A DNA stretch of 45,413 nt from an uncultured Verrucomicrobiales bacterium (GCA_937922595.1 CALAIY010000117.1:1-45413); one strand, 5' to 3'. Shown: positions 28,260-35,985, counted from the first letter of the stretch. The notes: generated by a model from the letters alone, not told the origin. Made by a program: numbers and translations.

Positions 28260-28673
28260 CTAGAGATTGAGGGCAGGGGGTTCTACGTGGGTGGTGGGAG
28301 CTACCGGTGGGCATTCGCGTGGAGCTGGCTCAAGAGCTCGGCGGCGGAGCCTATTGAAGACGTAGATATTGAAGAAGTGCATTGCTCCAAGGGCGAGCAA
28401 GACGACGCCGACTTTCTGGCTCAGTGCTTCAAAAACGGCTTGGGTATTATCGATGTCGTAGCCCACGCGGAGATAGAGCGTGACAAATCCGATATTCATT
28501 AGGTAAAACCCCACCACGAGAAGGTGATTCACACTATCGGCGAGTTCTTTGTTTCCCTTGAAGCAATCAATGAGGAAGACGTGCCCATTACGGAAGAGCG
28601 TGCGCGCGACCCATACTGTCACGGTGACGCTGATGAGGAGGTAGAGGGTGTAAGTAATAAGGGTGGGTGTCAT
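28260..28673 (-). CDS. Small integral membrane protein of the DCC operon
   Basis: 137 aa with three hydrophobic helices (about residues 5-25, 45-68, 85-108) and a Pro-rich C-terminus. The segment WVARTLFRNGHVFLIDCF followed by ADSVNHLLVVGFYLMNIGF recalls a widespread family of small membrane proteins of unknown function. It overlaps the upstream gene by 4 bp (ATGA) and is 2 bp from the DCC gene, so the products are probably made together. Confidence 0.75.
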   Translation of the reverse strand: MTPTLITYTLYLLISVTVTVWVARTLFRNGHVFLIDCFKGNKELADSVNHLLVVGFYLMNIGFVTLYLRVGYDIDNTQAVFEALSQKVGVVLLALGAMHFFNIYVFNRLRRRALEPAPRECPPVAPTTHVEPPALNL

Positions 28674-29113
28674 TGGCGTGGTGTTGGTTGTTTAATGAGG
28701 TGGTAGAAAGTAATGGCGATAGAGAGGCCATAAGGGAGGAGGAAGCAGATCGGCCAGATGCTTTCTTCGAGTATTCCCACGATCGATCCGAGAAGCAGTG
28801 GGGGGAATATTCCGGCATAGATTGCCATCTGCAGGGAGATGAGGTTCATCTTCTTTGCTGCGTGGTAGCAGGGGATTCCAAAGATGAGCATGAGGAATGA
28901 AGATACGATAAGCGCCCAAAAGCTGATGATAGCGATGCCTGCAAAATAATCGCTAATGCTAGTGGGGTGTTGTGATTCGAGGTTCCCATAAGTTGTGTAC
29001 ACCGTTCCAATAATGATGGTTGTTGGAATAACCGTGAGGACGGCTAGCGCGCTCGCCTTTAGGTTGCGTAATTTGGCGTATGGATGAATTGGGTCGGGTG
29101 GGAAAATTTTCAT
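28670..29113 (-). CDS. Four-helix membrane protein of unknown function
   Basis: 147 aa from the ATG at 29113, with four likely transmembrane helices (about residues 20-42, 60-82, 93-115, 120-138). The frame stays open upstream to 29410, but that part is the antisense-frame shadow of the preceding gene and is Arg/Pro/His-rich, so the inner ATG is right. It starts 14 bp after the preceding gene and overlaps the next by 4 bp. I do not recognise a family. Confidence 0.7.
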   Translation of the reverse strand: MKIFPPDPIHPYAKLRNLKASALAVLTVIPTTIIIGTVYTTYGNLESQHPTSISDYFAGIAIISFWALIVSSFLMLIFGIPCYHAAKKMNLISLQMAIYAGIFPPLLLGSIVGILEESIWPICFLLPYGLSIAITFYHLIKQPTPRQ

Positions 29114-29127
29114 CGATAGGAATAGGG

Positions 29128-29469
29128 CTAGTGAATTGCCGCTGCTGGCCTTGGCGGGAGTTGCTTCAGGGCTTCGGCGATTTCTGCATTGGTGTGGCCG
29201 AAGAGTTGCTCGGGGAGGGTGTGTCTTCCGGCGGCTAGGTGGGTGCAGACTTTTTCGGCGAAGCGGGTGAGGCCGGGAGTGGCGAGGAGCTTTGCCCAGC
29301 CTCGGAATTCGGGGAGGGCGTGGAGGCAGAGGATTCGCGTTTCGTTGGTGAGATCGTTTCCTGTGGGTGCGAGGGTGATCGGTGCTTGCTGCTCTTGCCT
29401 CATGAGCCATTCGGCGAAGAGGGGGGCGGGCTTGATGGTGATGGGCTGGGGTGTTTTGGGGAGTTTCAT
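29128..29469 (-). CDS. CxxC-less paralogue of the DCC protein
   Basis: 113 aa. Its C-terminal half lines up with that of the DCC protein at 27856-28257: ILCLHALPEFRGWAK against IICLYALHKYRNWSK, and FAEKVCTH against LAKRTCHL. The N-terminal part also matches (AEWLMRQEQQAPIT against KAWVALQPQFIPMT), but the C-G-L-C of the partner is I-K-P-A here and the loop between halves is shorter by about 25 residues. It should therefore lack thiol-disulfide activity and may be a structural or regulatory partner. The homology is my reading by eye. Its start overlaps the 29-aa ORF stop as ATGA. Confidence 0.7.
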   Translation of the reverse strand: MKLPKTPQPITIKPAPLFAEWLMRQEQQAPITLAPTGNDLTNETRILCLHALPEFRGWAKLLATPGLTRFAEKVCTHLAAGRHTLPEQLFGHTNAEIAEALKQLPPRPAAAIH

Positions 29470-29555
29470 CTAAATGGTTTGTGTTCGTGGTGGTTGGTGA
29501 GGAGAAAGCGAAGGACCTCGAGGGCGGTTTTGAGGGAGTGAATTATCTTCTTCAT
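29466..29555 (-). CDS. 29-aa ORF at the head of the DCC operon
   Basis: ATG at 29555 opens 29 codons (begins MKKIIHSLKTALEVLRFLL, ends HEHKPFR) whose TGA overlaps the next start as ATGA. The peptide could form a short amphipathic or hydrophobic helix with a His-rich tail. The start lies 7 bp after a palindrome shared with the regulator gene, so this is the first translated frame of the transcript. It may be a small protein or a leader that couples translation. Confidence 0.5.
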   Translation of the reverse strand: MKKIIHSLKTALEVLRFLLTNHHEHKPFR

Positions 29556-29562
29556 ATTATTG

Positions 29563-29586
29563 TATTTTCAGTAATAAATGAAAGTT
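29563..29586. promoter_or_regulatory. Palindromic operator in front of the DCC operon
   Basis: TATTTTCAG, six bases, then ATGAAAGTT. It differs at one and two positions from the two arms of the operator at 30125-30148 and has the same 6-bp spacer. The AT-rich core can serve as a -10 for the minus-strand operon (ATTACT or a later TACAAT), though no good -35 is visible. Confidence 0.65.
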
Positions 29587-29605
29587 TGGGGCAAAAAAAG
29601 GGAAG

Positions 29606-30124
29606 TTAGGAGATGAAGCGGGCGGCGACTTTGAGGATTTTGGATTGCTCGGTCTTCGCGGCGGATTCGAGGGCGCGACCGGAGAGGGAGACGAAGTCGC
29701 GGAGCTCAGTCATTTGGGCATGGAAGGCTTTAGATTCTTTGTCTTTGAGATCCTTGGTCTGATCGCTGCAGCTCTTGAGAATTTCGAGGGCGGGCTCGAT
29801 TTCACGGCGCTTGCGCTCGCGGGCGATGGTGCAGGCGATTTTCCAGACGTCTTTTTCGGCTTCAAAGAATTCTTTGCGCTCACCTTTTTTGATGACGCTG
29901 CGAATGAGCGTCCAGCCGACGAGCTCGCGGATGTTGCCATGGGCATTGCCGCGGCTGATTTGAAGCGCTTCCATGATTTCATCAGTGCTCAGCGGGCGAG
30001 TGCTGGTGAGGAGGAAGGCGTGGATCTGAGCCATCGTCCGGTTGATACCCCAGGAACTTCCGAGTGTGCCCCACCCGGCGATAAATTCATCGCGGGCGTC
30101 TTGGAGGGGAGTCGTGGCTTCCAT
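29606..30124 (-). CDS. GbsR/MarR-family transcriptional regulator
   Basis: 172 aa. A MarR-like winged helix lies at about residues 30-85 (LSTDEIMEALQISRGNAHGNIREL), followed by the GbsR signature KGERKEFFEAEKDVWKIACTIARERKRREIEP and a C-terminal helical dimer region. GbsR proteins act mainly as repressors; the inducer here is unknown. The ATG at 30124 is used because the frame upstream of it is the promoter/operator. It lies between pepP and the DCC operon, all on the minus strand. The palindromes at its own 5' end and before the DCC operon suggest it controls both. Confidence 0.9.
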   Translation of the reverse strand: MEATTPLQDARDEFIAGWGTLGSSWGINRTMAQIHAFLLTSTRPLSTDEIMEALQISRGNAHGNIRELVGWTLIRSVIKKGERKEFFEAEKDVWKIACTIARERKRREIEPALEILKSCSDQTKDLKDKESKAFHAQMTELRDFVSLSGRALESAAKTEQSKILKVAARFIS

Positions 30125-30148
30125 TACTTTCAGTATATTCTGAAAGTA
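30125..30148. promoter_or_regulatory. Perfect palindromic operator at the GbsR-type gene
   Basis: TACTTTCAG (30125-30133), six bases, then CTGAAAGTA (30140-30148) is a perfect 9-bp inverted repeat that touches the start codon. It contains the -10 element of the gene, so binding of a regulator would block RNA polymerase. Autoregulation by the adjacent GbsR-type protein is the simplest reading. Confidence 0.8.
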
Positions 30149-30160
30149 GGAGAAATGCAA
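30132..30160 (-). promoter_or_regulatory. Promoter of the GbsR-type regulator
   Basis: On the minus strand TTGCAT (30160-30155) and TATACT (30137-30132) are 17 bp apart. A start of transcription 6-8 bases later falls at or next to the ATG (30124), so the mRNA is probably leaderless. Confidence 0.75.
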
Positions 30161-30206
30161 GCGCGAAGGGAATGTTTTCCGTGCTTTCGCGCTTGCTGGG
30201 TTCTTT

Positions 30207-31496
30207 TTAGCCGGCCATGAGGGTTTCGATTTCATCGGGATCGACGGGGATGCTCGCCATGAGGTCGATATTGGTGTCTTTTCCGATGACGATGTTGTTT
30301 TCCAATCTGATTCCGATGCTTTCTTCGGGGATGTAGATTCCGGGTTCTACGGTGAAGACCATGCCGGGGGTGATGGGCTTTGTGGTGTCGCCTACGTCGT
30401 GCACGTCGAGGCCGATGTGGTGGGAGGTGCCGTGCATGAAGTATTTTTTGTAGAGCGGCTTGTCTTCATCTTGTGCGTCTACTTCGGTGCGGTCGAGGAG
30501 GCGGAGGCCGATGAGCTCGGATTCCATGAGCTTGCCGACTTCTTTTTGGTAATCGGCGATGAGGACGCCGGGGCGGAGCATCTTGGTGGCTTCGTCTTTT
30601 ACTCGGAGGACGGCTTCGTAGACGGCGCGCTGGCGGGGGGTGTAGCGGCCGTTTACTGGGATGGTGCGGGTGAGGTCGCTGTTGTAGCCGGCGTAGTTGG
30701 CGGCGCAATCGAGGAGGAGGAGGTCGCCGTCTTGGCAGGGGGCGTGGTTGGTGACGTAGTGGAGGACACAGGCGTTTTCGCCGGAGGCGATGATGGGCGC
30801 GTAGGCGAATCCATCGGATCGGTGGCGGAGGTATTCGTGGATGAGCTCGGCTTCGATTTCGAATTCGTGGACTCCGGGCTTCACGAAGGGGAGGAGCCTG
30901 CGGAAACCGCGTTCGGTGATTTCGCAGGCTTTGAGGATGAGGGCGATCTCGGTGTCGGTCTTGATGGCGCGGAGCTGCTCCATGAGGGGGGCGATTCGGC
31001 GATAGTCGTGGAGGGGATAGTTGCGCTGGGTCTCACGAATGAAGCGGAGGTCGCGGGTCTCGACGAGGTCGGCGGCGCGGGCGTGCTCATTGGTATTGAG
31101 GAAGACGTGCCCGGCTTGCTTCATGAGGAGGCGGAAGAGGGGCTCGAAGGAATCGAGCCAGTGGACTTCCTGGATGCCGGAGGCGGCGCGGGCGGTTTCC
31201 TTGGTGTGTTTTTTGCCTTCCCAGCGGGCGATGTTGTCGTTGCTTTCGCGGAGGAATAGAATGGCGCGGTGCTTCTCATCGGGGGCGTCGGGGAAGAGGA
31301 TGAGGAGGGTCTCTTCTTGGTTGATTCCGGTGAGGTGAAAGAGGTCGTTGTTTTGGACGAAGGCGTGGGTGCCATCGGCGTTGGTGGGGAGGATGTCGTT
31401 CGCGTTGAGGACGGCGATCGCGCGCGGGGGGAGGAGTTTCGCGAGGCGGGTGCGGTTTTCGATAAAAAGTTCGGGAGTGATGGGGGCGTGGCGCAT
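30207..31496 (-). CDS. pepP: Xaa-Pro aminopeptidase (aminopeptidase P)
   Basis: 429 aa M24B metallopeptidase that removes an N-terminal residue preceding proline. The N-terminal creatinase-like domain (about 1-170) is followed by the pita-bread domain. Metal ligands are visible in LLLDCAANYAGYNSDLTRT (two Asp), HGTSHHIGLDVHD near residue 355, E384 in TVEPGIYI and E399 in RLENNIVI. Length fits E. coli PepP (441 aa). It lies 20 bp downstream of the AI-2E transporter gene on the same strand; the regulator downstream has its own promoter. Confidence 0.95.
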   Translation of the reverse strand: MRHAPITPELFIENRTRLAKLLPPRAIAVLNANDILPTNADGTHAFVQNNDLFHLTGINQEETLLILFPDAPDEKHRAILFLRESNDNIARWEGKKHTKETARAASGIQEVHWLDSFEPLFRLLMKQAGHVFLNTNEHARAADLVETRDLRFIRETQRNYPLHDYRRIAPLMEQLRAIKTDTEIALILKACEITERGFRRLLPFVKPGVHEFEIEAELIHEYLRHRSDGFAYAPIIASGENACVLHYVTNHAPCQDGDLLLLDCAANYAGYNSDLTRTIPVNGRYTPRQRAVYEAVLRVKDEATKMLRPGVLIADYQKEVGKLMESELIGLRLLDRTEVDAQDEDKPLYKKYFMHGTSHHIGLDVHDVGDTTKPITPGMVFTVEPGIYIPEESIGIRLENNIVIGKDTNIDLMASIPVDPDEIETLMAG

Positions 31497-31516
31497 GGGG
31501 GGAAGAGAGGAAAGGT

Positions 31517-32878
31517 TTAAGGTTTAAGATTTAAGTTTTCGGGCTCCGGTTTTGGGGCTCCGCCTATGGTGCTGGGGCGAAGCTTTGTTGCCCAGACGTA
31601 GCGGGTAAAGAGAACTTTGATTGCGGCTGTGAGGGGGACTGCGAGGATGGATCCGAGGAGGCCTCCAAGGAGGGTGGACCAGAAGAGGACGGAGAAGATG
31701 ATGGTGAAGGGGTGAAGGCCTACGGAGTCGCCGACGATTTTGGGGGCGATGAGGATTCCATCGAGATTGTTTACGGCTACGAAGACGATGGTGACGACGA
31801 GGGGGAGAACCCACCATTCGCTGGAGCCATCGATGAAGCCAAGGATTCGCCAGTCGCCTGATTGTGCCTGGACGGTGGCGATCATGAGGGCGGGGAGGAA
31901 ACAGATGAGGATTCCGATGTAGGGAATGATTCCAAGGATGCCGACGAGGAGACCGATGAGGAGTCCAAATTTGAGGCCGATGAGGGTGAGAAGGACGGCG
32001 GTGATGAGGCCATCAATGAGGCTCACGAGCATTTGCCCTCGGAAGAAGGCGATGAGGTAATCGTTGATTTCCTTGAGGGTGGCGACGACTTCGACTTTAA
32101 ACCGAGAGGCGCGGATTGGGAGATAATCGCTCCAACGTTCTTGAATTCGCGGCGCTTCCCGGAGGAAGAAGAAGAGGTAAATCGGGACGACGAGGAAGCC
32201 GAGGATGAAGCCGAAGGTTCCGAGGAAACCTCCGACGCTGCCGCGGACGAATTTGAATCCTTGTTTCGCGAGCTTCGGGTATTGATCCGAGAGCAGTGTG
32301 CCTATTTTGGCGAAGGGTGAGGGTGGAGAGGTTTTGGAAATGTTGAGATCGGCATCAAGAGTCTTGGGAGAGGCGAGGACGATGGGTTCCGGGGCGGGGG
32401 GTGGCTCTTCTGCCGGGGATTCTTTGGCAAGGGCGGGGTCGTTTTCATTGGATGGAGAAAAGGCGGCGATGCGCTCGAGCCATTTATTGATAAAGTCGGA
32501 GCGTTTTTCGATTGTCTGCTCGAACTTCAATTTAATTGCGGGGAATTCGTCTGCGAGCGTGCCTGCCTGGCGGACTCCCGTACCCACGACAAAAGTGAGC
32601 AGCGCCGAGGCGAGTACCATGAAGACGGTAAAGACGAGGGTGCCGGCTTTTTTTGGCTCCATGCCGCGCTCCTTGAGTTTCCGCACTAGCGGATAGAGTA
32701 GGTAGGCGAGGACGCCGGCGACGGCGAATGGGATGAGGAGGGGTTGGAGGTAGCCTAGTACCCAGGTACCAAGCCAGATCGCCCCGACCGCAATCGCTCC
32801 GGTGGTGACGGTAGCGAGTGCCGTAAGGGCGATCCAAAGAGTGCGTTTCTGTGAGCGGGTAGGATAGGAGGATTGCAC
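31517..32878 (-). CDS. AI-2E family transporter (PerM-like)
   Basis: 453 aa polytopic membrane protein of the AI-2E transporter family. Two or three N-terminal helices (about residues 15-75) are followed by a long extracytoplasmic region with a Pro-rich insert (about 145-195), then five to six helices, including the family's GLLVGILGIIPYIG segment and NNLDGILIAPKIVGDSVGLHP. Most members export unknown substrates; some exchange sodium for protons. The C-terminal NLNLKP is encoded by an AT-rich heptad repeat that recurs upstream of nrdB. Confidence 0.92.
   Translation of the reverse strand: MQSSYPTRSQKRTLWIALTALATVTTGAIAVGAIWLGTWVLGYLQPLLIPFAVAGVLAYLLYPLVRKLKERGMEPKKAGTLVFTVFMVLASALLTFVVGTGVRQAGTLADEFPAIKLKFEQTIEKRSDFINKWLERIAAFSPSNENDPALAKESPAEEPPPAPEPIVLASPKTLDADLNISKTSPPSPFAKIGTLLSDQYPKLAKQGFKFVRGSVGGFLGTFGFILGFLVVPIYLFFFLREAPRIQERWSDYLPIRASRFKVEVVATLKEINDYLIAFFRGQMLVSLIDGLITAVLLTLIGLKFGLLIGLLVGILGIIPYIGILICFLPALMIATVQAQSGDWRILGFIDGSSEWWVLPLVVTIVFVAVNNLDGILIAPKIVGDSVGLHPFTIIFSVLFWSTLLGGLLGSILAVPLTAAIKVLFTRYVWATKLRPSTIGGAPKPEPENLNLKP
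31518..31538. repeat. AT-rich heptad repeat at the end of the AI-2E gene
   Basis: Three imperfect direct copies of a TTTAAGG/TTTAAGA-type heptamer occur here. The same heptamer in the other orientation is repeated at 44320-44350. It encodes the last residues and the stop of the transporter. Confidence 0.6.
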
Positions 32879-32954
32879 GTCGAGATGATGCCGCGTGCGC
32901 CCGGTGGGGGGAATTCCTTTTTTAACTAAATTTTCTAACCACTTCTATGAAACT

Positions 32955-33701
32955 TTATGAGGCGAGGGCGATGCCCTGCTTCTTGACCTTGCGGTAAGGG
33001 CTTGCGGTGGCGACACCGCTGCCGGGCTGGAGGAATTCATCGGCTCCGATGAATTCTTCGGCGAATGCGAGTTCCCATGAGTGAACTTCGCCTGCGAGGT
33101 GGCGGGGGAGATCTTTGCGATTGGCCAGGGCGGTGCCGAGCGACATGCCGTGCTCTTCGAGCATTTTGAGGGCATCGGTATCGAATTCTGGCATTTCGAC
33201 TTCTACGCAACCGAGGTAATCAAGGGCTTTGGCGGCTTCGCTGTGCTCGTAGGCGGCATCGATATCAGCGGTCATTGGAGTGTGGACGACGATGTAATCG
33301 GCATCGTCATTAAAGACTTCGGCGATCTCGACCATTTTTTCGTATCCTTCGGCTTCTTCATTGGCGGGGATGACGATGGTGAGCTCTGCTTCGATTTCGC
33401 TGAGCACGTTGCCAATTTCTTCTTCCTGGAAGATTTCACCGAGCACGGCGGCTCCGCCGTCGGAGTGGAGGTCGAGAATCACAGTGCCCCATTTGTCGAG
33501 CATGCTGATGAAATCAGAGGCGGTGACGCCATCGTTGAGATCAAGAAGGGGCTCGCCTTCGCGGGCAGGCCCGGCGTGGACATCGGTGGCAACGATTTTA
33601 TTTTTGATGCCTTTGCGAATGAGGTATTCGGATAAAACGTGGGTCGTAGTCGTCTTTCCGGCTGCTTCGAAGTCGTTGGCGATGAGGATTAGTTTTTTCA
33701 T
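32955..33701 (-). CDS. ParA/MinD-like P-loop ATPase
   Basis: 248 aa. The N-terminus MKKLILIANDFEAAGKTTTT has a ParA-like P-loop, but the usual K-G-G-x-G-K is replaced by FEAAGKTT, so the signature lysine of the deviant Walker A motif is absent. VATDVHAG follows the switch I pattern and TVILDLHSDGG the Walker B region. LTIVIPANEEAEGYEKM resembles the later ParA core. The C-terminal 60 residues are unassigned. The ATG at 33701 is preferred; an upstream start at 33767 lies in AT-rich promoter DNA. It could handle partitioning, positioning or plasmid-type mobilisation; context does not decide. A TATAAT lies at 33755-33750 on the minus strand. Confidence 0.6.
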   Translation of the reverse strand: MKKLILIANDFEAAGKTTTTHVLSEYLIRKGIKNKIVATDVHAGPAREGEPLLDLNDGVTASDFISMLDKWGTVILDLHSDGGAAVLGEIFQEEEIGNVLSEIEAELTIVIPANEEAEGYEKMVEIAEVFNDDADYIVVHTPMTADIDAAYEHSEAAKALDYLGCVEVEMPEFDTDALKMLEEHGMSLGTALANRKDLPRHLAGEVHSWELAFAEEFIGADEFLQPGSGVATASPYRKVKKQGIALAS

Positions 33702-33920
33702 GTCGGCTTGGGGGGTGGGTTGAGGTTTTCCGTAATGGTAAATACTGAAATTATAAAACAAAGGCAAGCTTAAATTTCATATTTTTTATAATTTTAATAT
33801 TAACGAACTTATTTGTGACTTTTTTGTTATTGCTTCCTGCAGTCGATTTGAGGGGGTGGGGCGTATACCAGTGGGAATAACGCTATAAGCGTGCATTTAT
33901 ATGTCTAAATACTATAAAAA
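33702..33920. promoter_or_regulatory. AT-rich divergent intergenic region with inverted repeats
   Basis: This 219-bp stretch between the ParA-like gene (minus) and the flavoprotein gene (plus) is far richer in A+T than its surroundings. It holds a perfect 11-bp inverted repeat, AAATTATAAAA (33748-33758) and TTTTATAATTT (33784-33794), and a second palindrome ACGCT-ATA-AGCGT (33880-33892) about 30 bp before the flavoprotein start. TATAAT-like boxes face both ways. No coding frame is convincing. Confidence 0.6.
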
Positions 33921-34895
33921 TTGAAAAAATATGCAATAACAATAGTCGGAGCTGGGCTTTCGGGGCTTGCTTGTGGGCGGAGACTGCAGGGTGAGGGGAT
34001 GGATGTGAGGGTGGTGGAAAAATCCCGGAGTTTCGGTGGGCGGTGCGCGACGCGGCGCTGGGGGGATCATGTGGTGGATCACGGGGCACAGTATTTTACG
34101 GTTTCCGCGCAGCGGTTTCGCGATCAGCTGGATGATGTCTTGGAGCGATCTGCCCTTCGGAAGCTCAGTGGATCTGTGGTGGATGCGTGCTCTGGCGCGG
34201 AGATTCCTGCGAAAAGTGGGGAGCGCTATTATTATGCTCCGGGAAACAATCGAATGGGGGCGGCGCTGGCGGATGGGCTGGATGTGCGCCGGGAAACCTT
34301 GGTGGAATCGATCGTTTCTTCAGGTGATGGAGGATGGCGAGTCGCGGGTGAGCGGTGTGATGCGGTGGTCGTGACGTGTCCGTGGCCACAGGCGGCGGCG
34401 CTGCTTGGGCGAGATTCTGCGGAGGTCGAATATGTGCCCTGTCTTACTGGCTTTTTCGAGTATGAAGGCGTGTGGGAGGGAGTGGCGGCTAAGCGCTATG
34501 CCGTGATGGCTTCTTCGAGTGATGATCCACTTTCTTGGAGTGCCTGCGAAAATTGGAAGGAGGGACGGGTGGCTGCGGGGAAAACGGTATTCGTGGTGCA
34601 GATGTCCGAGGGCTTTAGCCGAGAGTTTTATAAGAAAGAGCGGGAGGTGTGGCTGGCGAAGGCGCGGTCGCTGCTAGAGGCTCGCTGGGAGATTGGGGGG
34701 AAAACTCTGGGCGCTACTTTCGCGCATCGCTGGGGATATGCGCGGCTTGGTGAGGGGGCGAAGCGGCTTCCTGCCGGTGAGGTGGAGGGAATGCCAGGGT
34801 GCTATCTTGCCGGTGATGCCACTTCGGGATCGCGTGTGGAATCGGCTTGGCTGAGCGGGCTTGATGTGGCGGATCAGATTCTGGCAGGTGCGTGA
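33921..34895 (+). CDS. Renalase-like FAD/NAD(P)-binding oxidoreductase
   Basis: 324 aa flavoprotein of the COG3380 (renalase-like) group. The N-terminal dinucleotide site IVGAGLSGLACGRRL, then VVEKSRSFGGRCATRR and VVDHGAQYFTV, and a late CYLAGDATSGSRVESAWLSG that closes the FAD site, are typical. Mammalian renalase oxidises misfolded dihydro-NAD(P) isomers; bacterial members are thought to do similar repair, but the substrate here is not shown. The start is TTG at 33921, directly before the nucleotide-binding strand. It ends 2 bp from the convergent rlmN stop. Confidence 0.85.
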   Translation: MKKYAITIVGAGLSGLACGRRLQGEGMDVRVVEKSRSFGGRCATRRWGDHVVDHGAQYFTVSAQRFRDQLDDVLERSALRKLSGSVVDACSGAEIPAKSGERYYYAPGNNRMGAALADGLDVRRETLVESIVSSGDGGWRVAGERCDAVVVTCPWPQAAALLGRDSAEVEYVPCLTGFFEYEGVWEGVAAKRYAVMASSSDDPLSWSACENWKEGRVAAGKTVFVVQMSEGFSREFYKKEREVWLAKARSLLEARWEIGGKTLGATFAHRWGYARLGEGAKRLPAGEVEGMPGCYLAGDATSGSRVESAWLSGLDVADQILAGA

Positions 34896-34897
34896 AA

Positions 34898-35980
34898 TTA
34901 CGCGGCTTCTACGATGGTGCCTTCCGCCGTTTCTTGCTTGAGTCGGAGCTGGCCGCAGGCGGCATCGATATCGTGACCTTTTTCGCGACGAAGGGTCGCG
35001 ACGACTCCGCTTGCTTTGAGTTGCTCTAGGAAGCTTTCCTGTCGGCCTTCAGAGGGGCGTTCCCATTGGAGGCCTTCTACTTTATTGTAGGGAATGAGAT
35101 TTACTTTGGCGCGATTGCCCATGAGGCGGGCGCGGGCGGCGAGTGCGGTGGCGTCTTCGGGGCGGTCGTTGATCCCGGCAATGAGGATGTATTCGAAGGT
35201 GATTTTTTGTTTTCGGGCACCGGCCCAGACTTGAAGGGCATCGAAGAGGGTATCGAGCGGGTACTTGGAATTGACGGGCATGATCTGATCACGCACTGCA
35301 TCGGTGGCTCCGTGAAGTGAGATGGCGAGCCTGATTTGCTGGGGGAGCTCGGCGAGCTTTTTTATCTGGGGGGCGAGGCCGGAGGTGGAGACGGTGATGT
35401 GGCGGGCTCCGATTTCGAGACCCCAGTGGGAATTGAGGATCTCGATGGCGCGGGTGAGGTTTTTCAGGTTTGCTAGTGGCTCGCCCATGCCCATGAAAAC
35501 GAGGTTGTCCACCCGGTCGCCGGAGATGCGTTCGATCTGGATGACTTGCTCGACGATTTCTGCGGCCGTGAGATTTCGGGTGAAACCTGCGAGCCCGCTG
35601 GCGCAAAATTTACAGCCGTAGGCGCAGCCGACTTGGGAGGAGATGCACGCTGTCCGGCGGTCTGCTCGGGCTCCGTGGAATGAGACGGAGGCTGGGATGA
35701 GCACGGTCTCTACGTAGCGGCCATCGTGAAGGCGGAAGAGGAATTTTTGGGTGGTGTCTGCCGAGCCTGTTTTTTGCGAGAGTGTTAGGTTTTGAATCGG
35801 GTGCTCGGCGGCGAGTGTTTCTCGCAGGTTTGCGGGAAGATTCGTCATCTCATCGTAGGACGCGGCGTGCTTCTTGTAGGCCCACTCTAAGATCTGAGTG
35901 GTGCGGTATTTTTTTTGGCCGTGGGTCTCTAGCGACGCGTGAAGTTCGTCGGGAGTGAGGGAGAAAAGTGGAGTGGGCAC
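34898..35980 (-). CDS. rlmN: Dual-specificity RNA methyltransferase RlmN
   Basis: 360 aa radical-SAM enzyme that methylates C2 of A2503 in 23S rRNA and of A37 in some tRNAs. The cluster motif C119-x3-C123-x2-C126 (CAYGCKFC) and the conserved C342 in DAACGQL, which forms the methyl-transfer intermediate, are both present. NLVFMGMGEPLAN, STSGLAPQI and LAISLHGATD are family signatures. The start is GTG at 35980, five bases after the DUF4276 gene, so it may be cotranscribed with the ATPase module. Confidence 0.97.
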   Translation of the reverse strand: MPTPLFSLTPDELHASLETHGQKKYRTTQILEWAYKKHAASYDEMTNLPANLRETLAAEHPIQNLTLSQKTGSADTTQKFLFRLHDGRYVETVLIPASVSFHGARADRRTACISSQVGCAYGCKFCASGLAGFTRNLTAAEIVEQVIQIERISGDRVDNLVFMGMGEPLANLKNLTRAIEILNSHWGLEIGARHITVSTSGLAPQIKKLAELPQQIRLAISLHGATDAVRDQIMPVNSKYPLDTLFDALQVWAGARKQKITFEYILIAGINDRPEDATALAARARLMGNRAKVNLIPYNKVEGLQWERPSEGRQESFLEQLKASGVVATLRREKGHDIDAACGQLRLKQETAEGTIVEAA

Positions 35981-35985
35981 GGTGC

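Noticed and set aside
28692-29410. Longer start for the four-helix membrane protein
   Set aside because: The extra N-terminal 99 residues are Arg/His/Pro-rich and are the shifted frame of the DCC paralogue gene; the ATG at 29113 is preferred.
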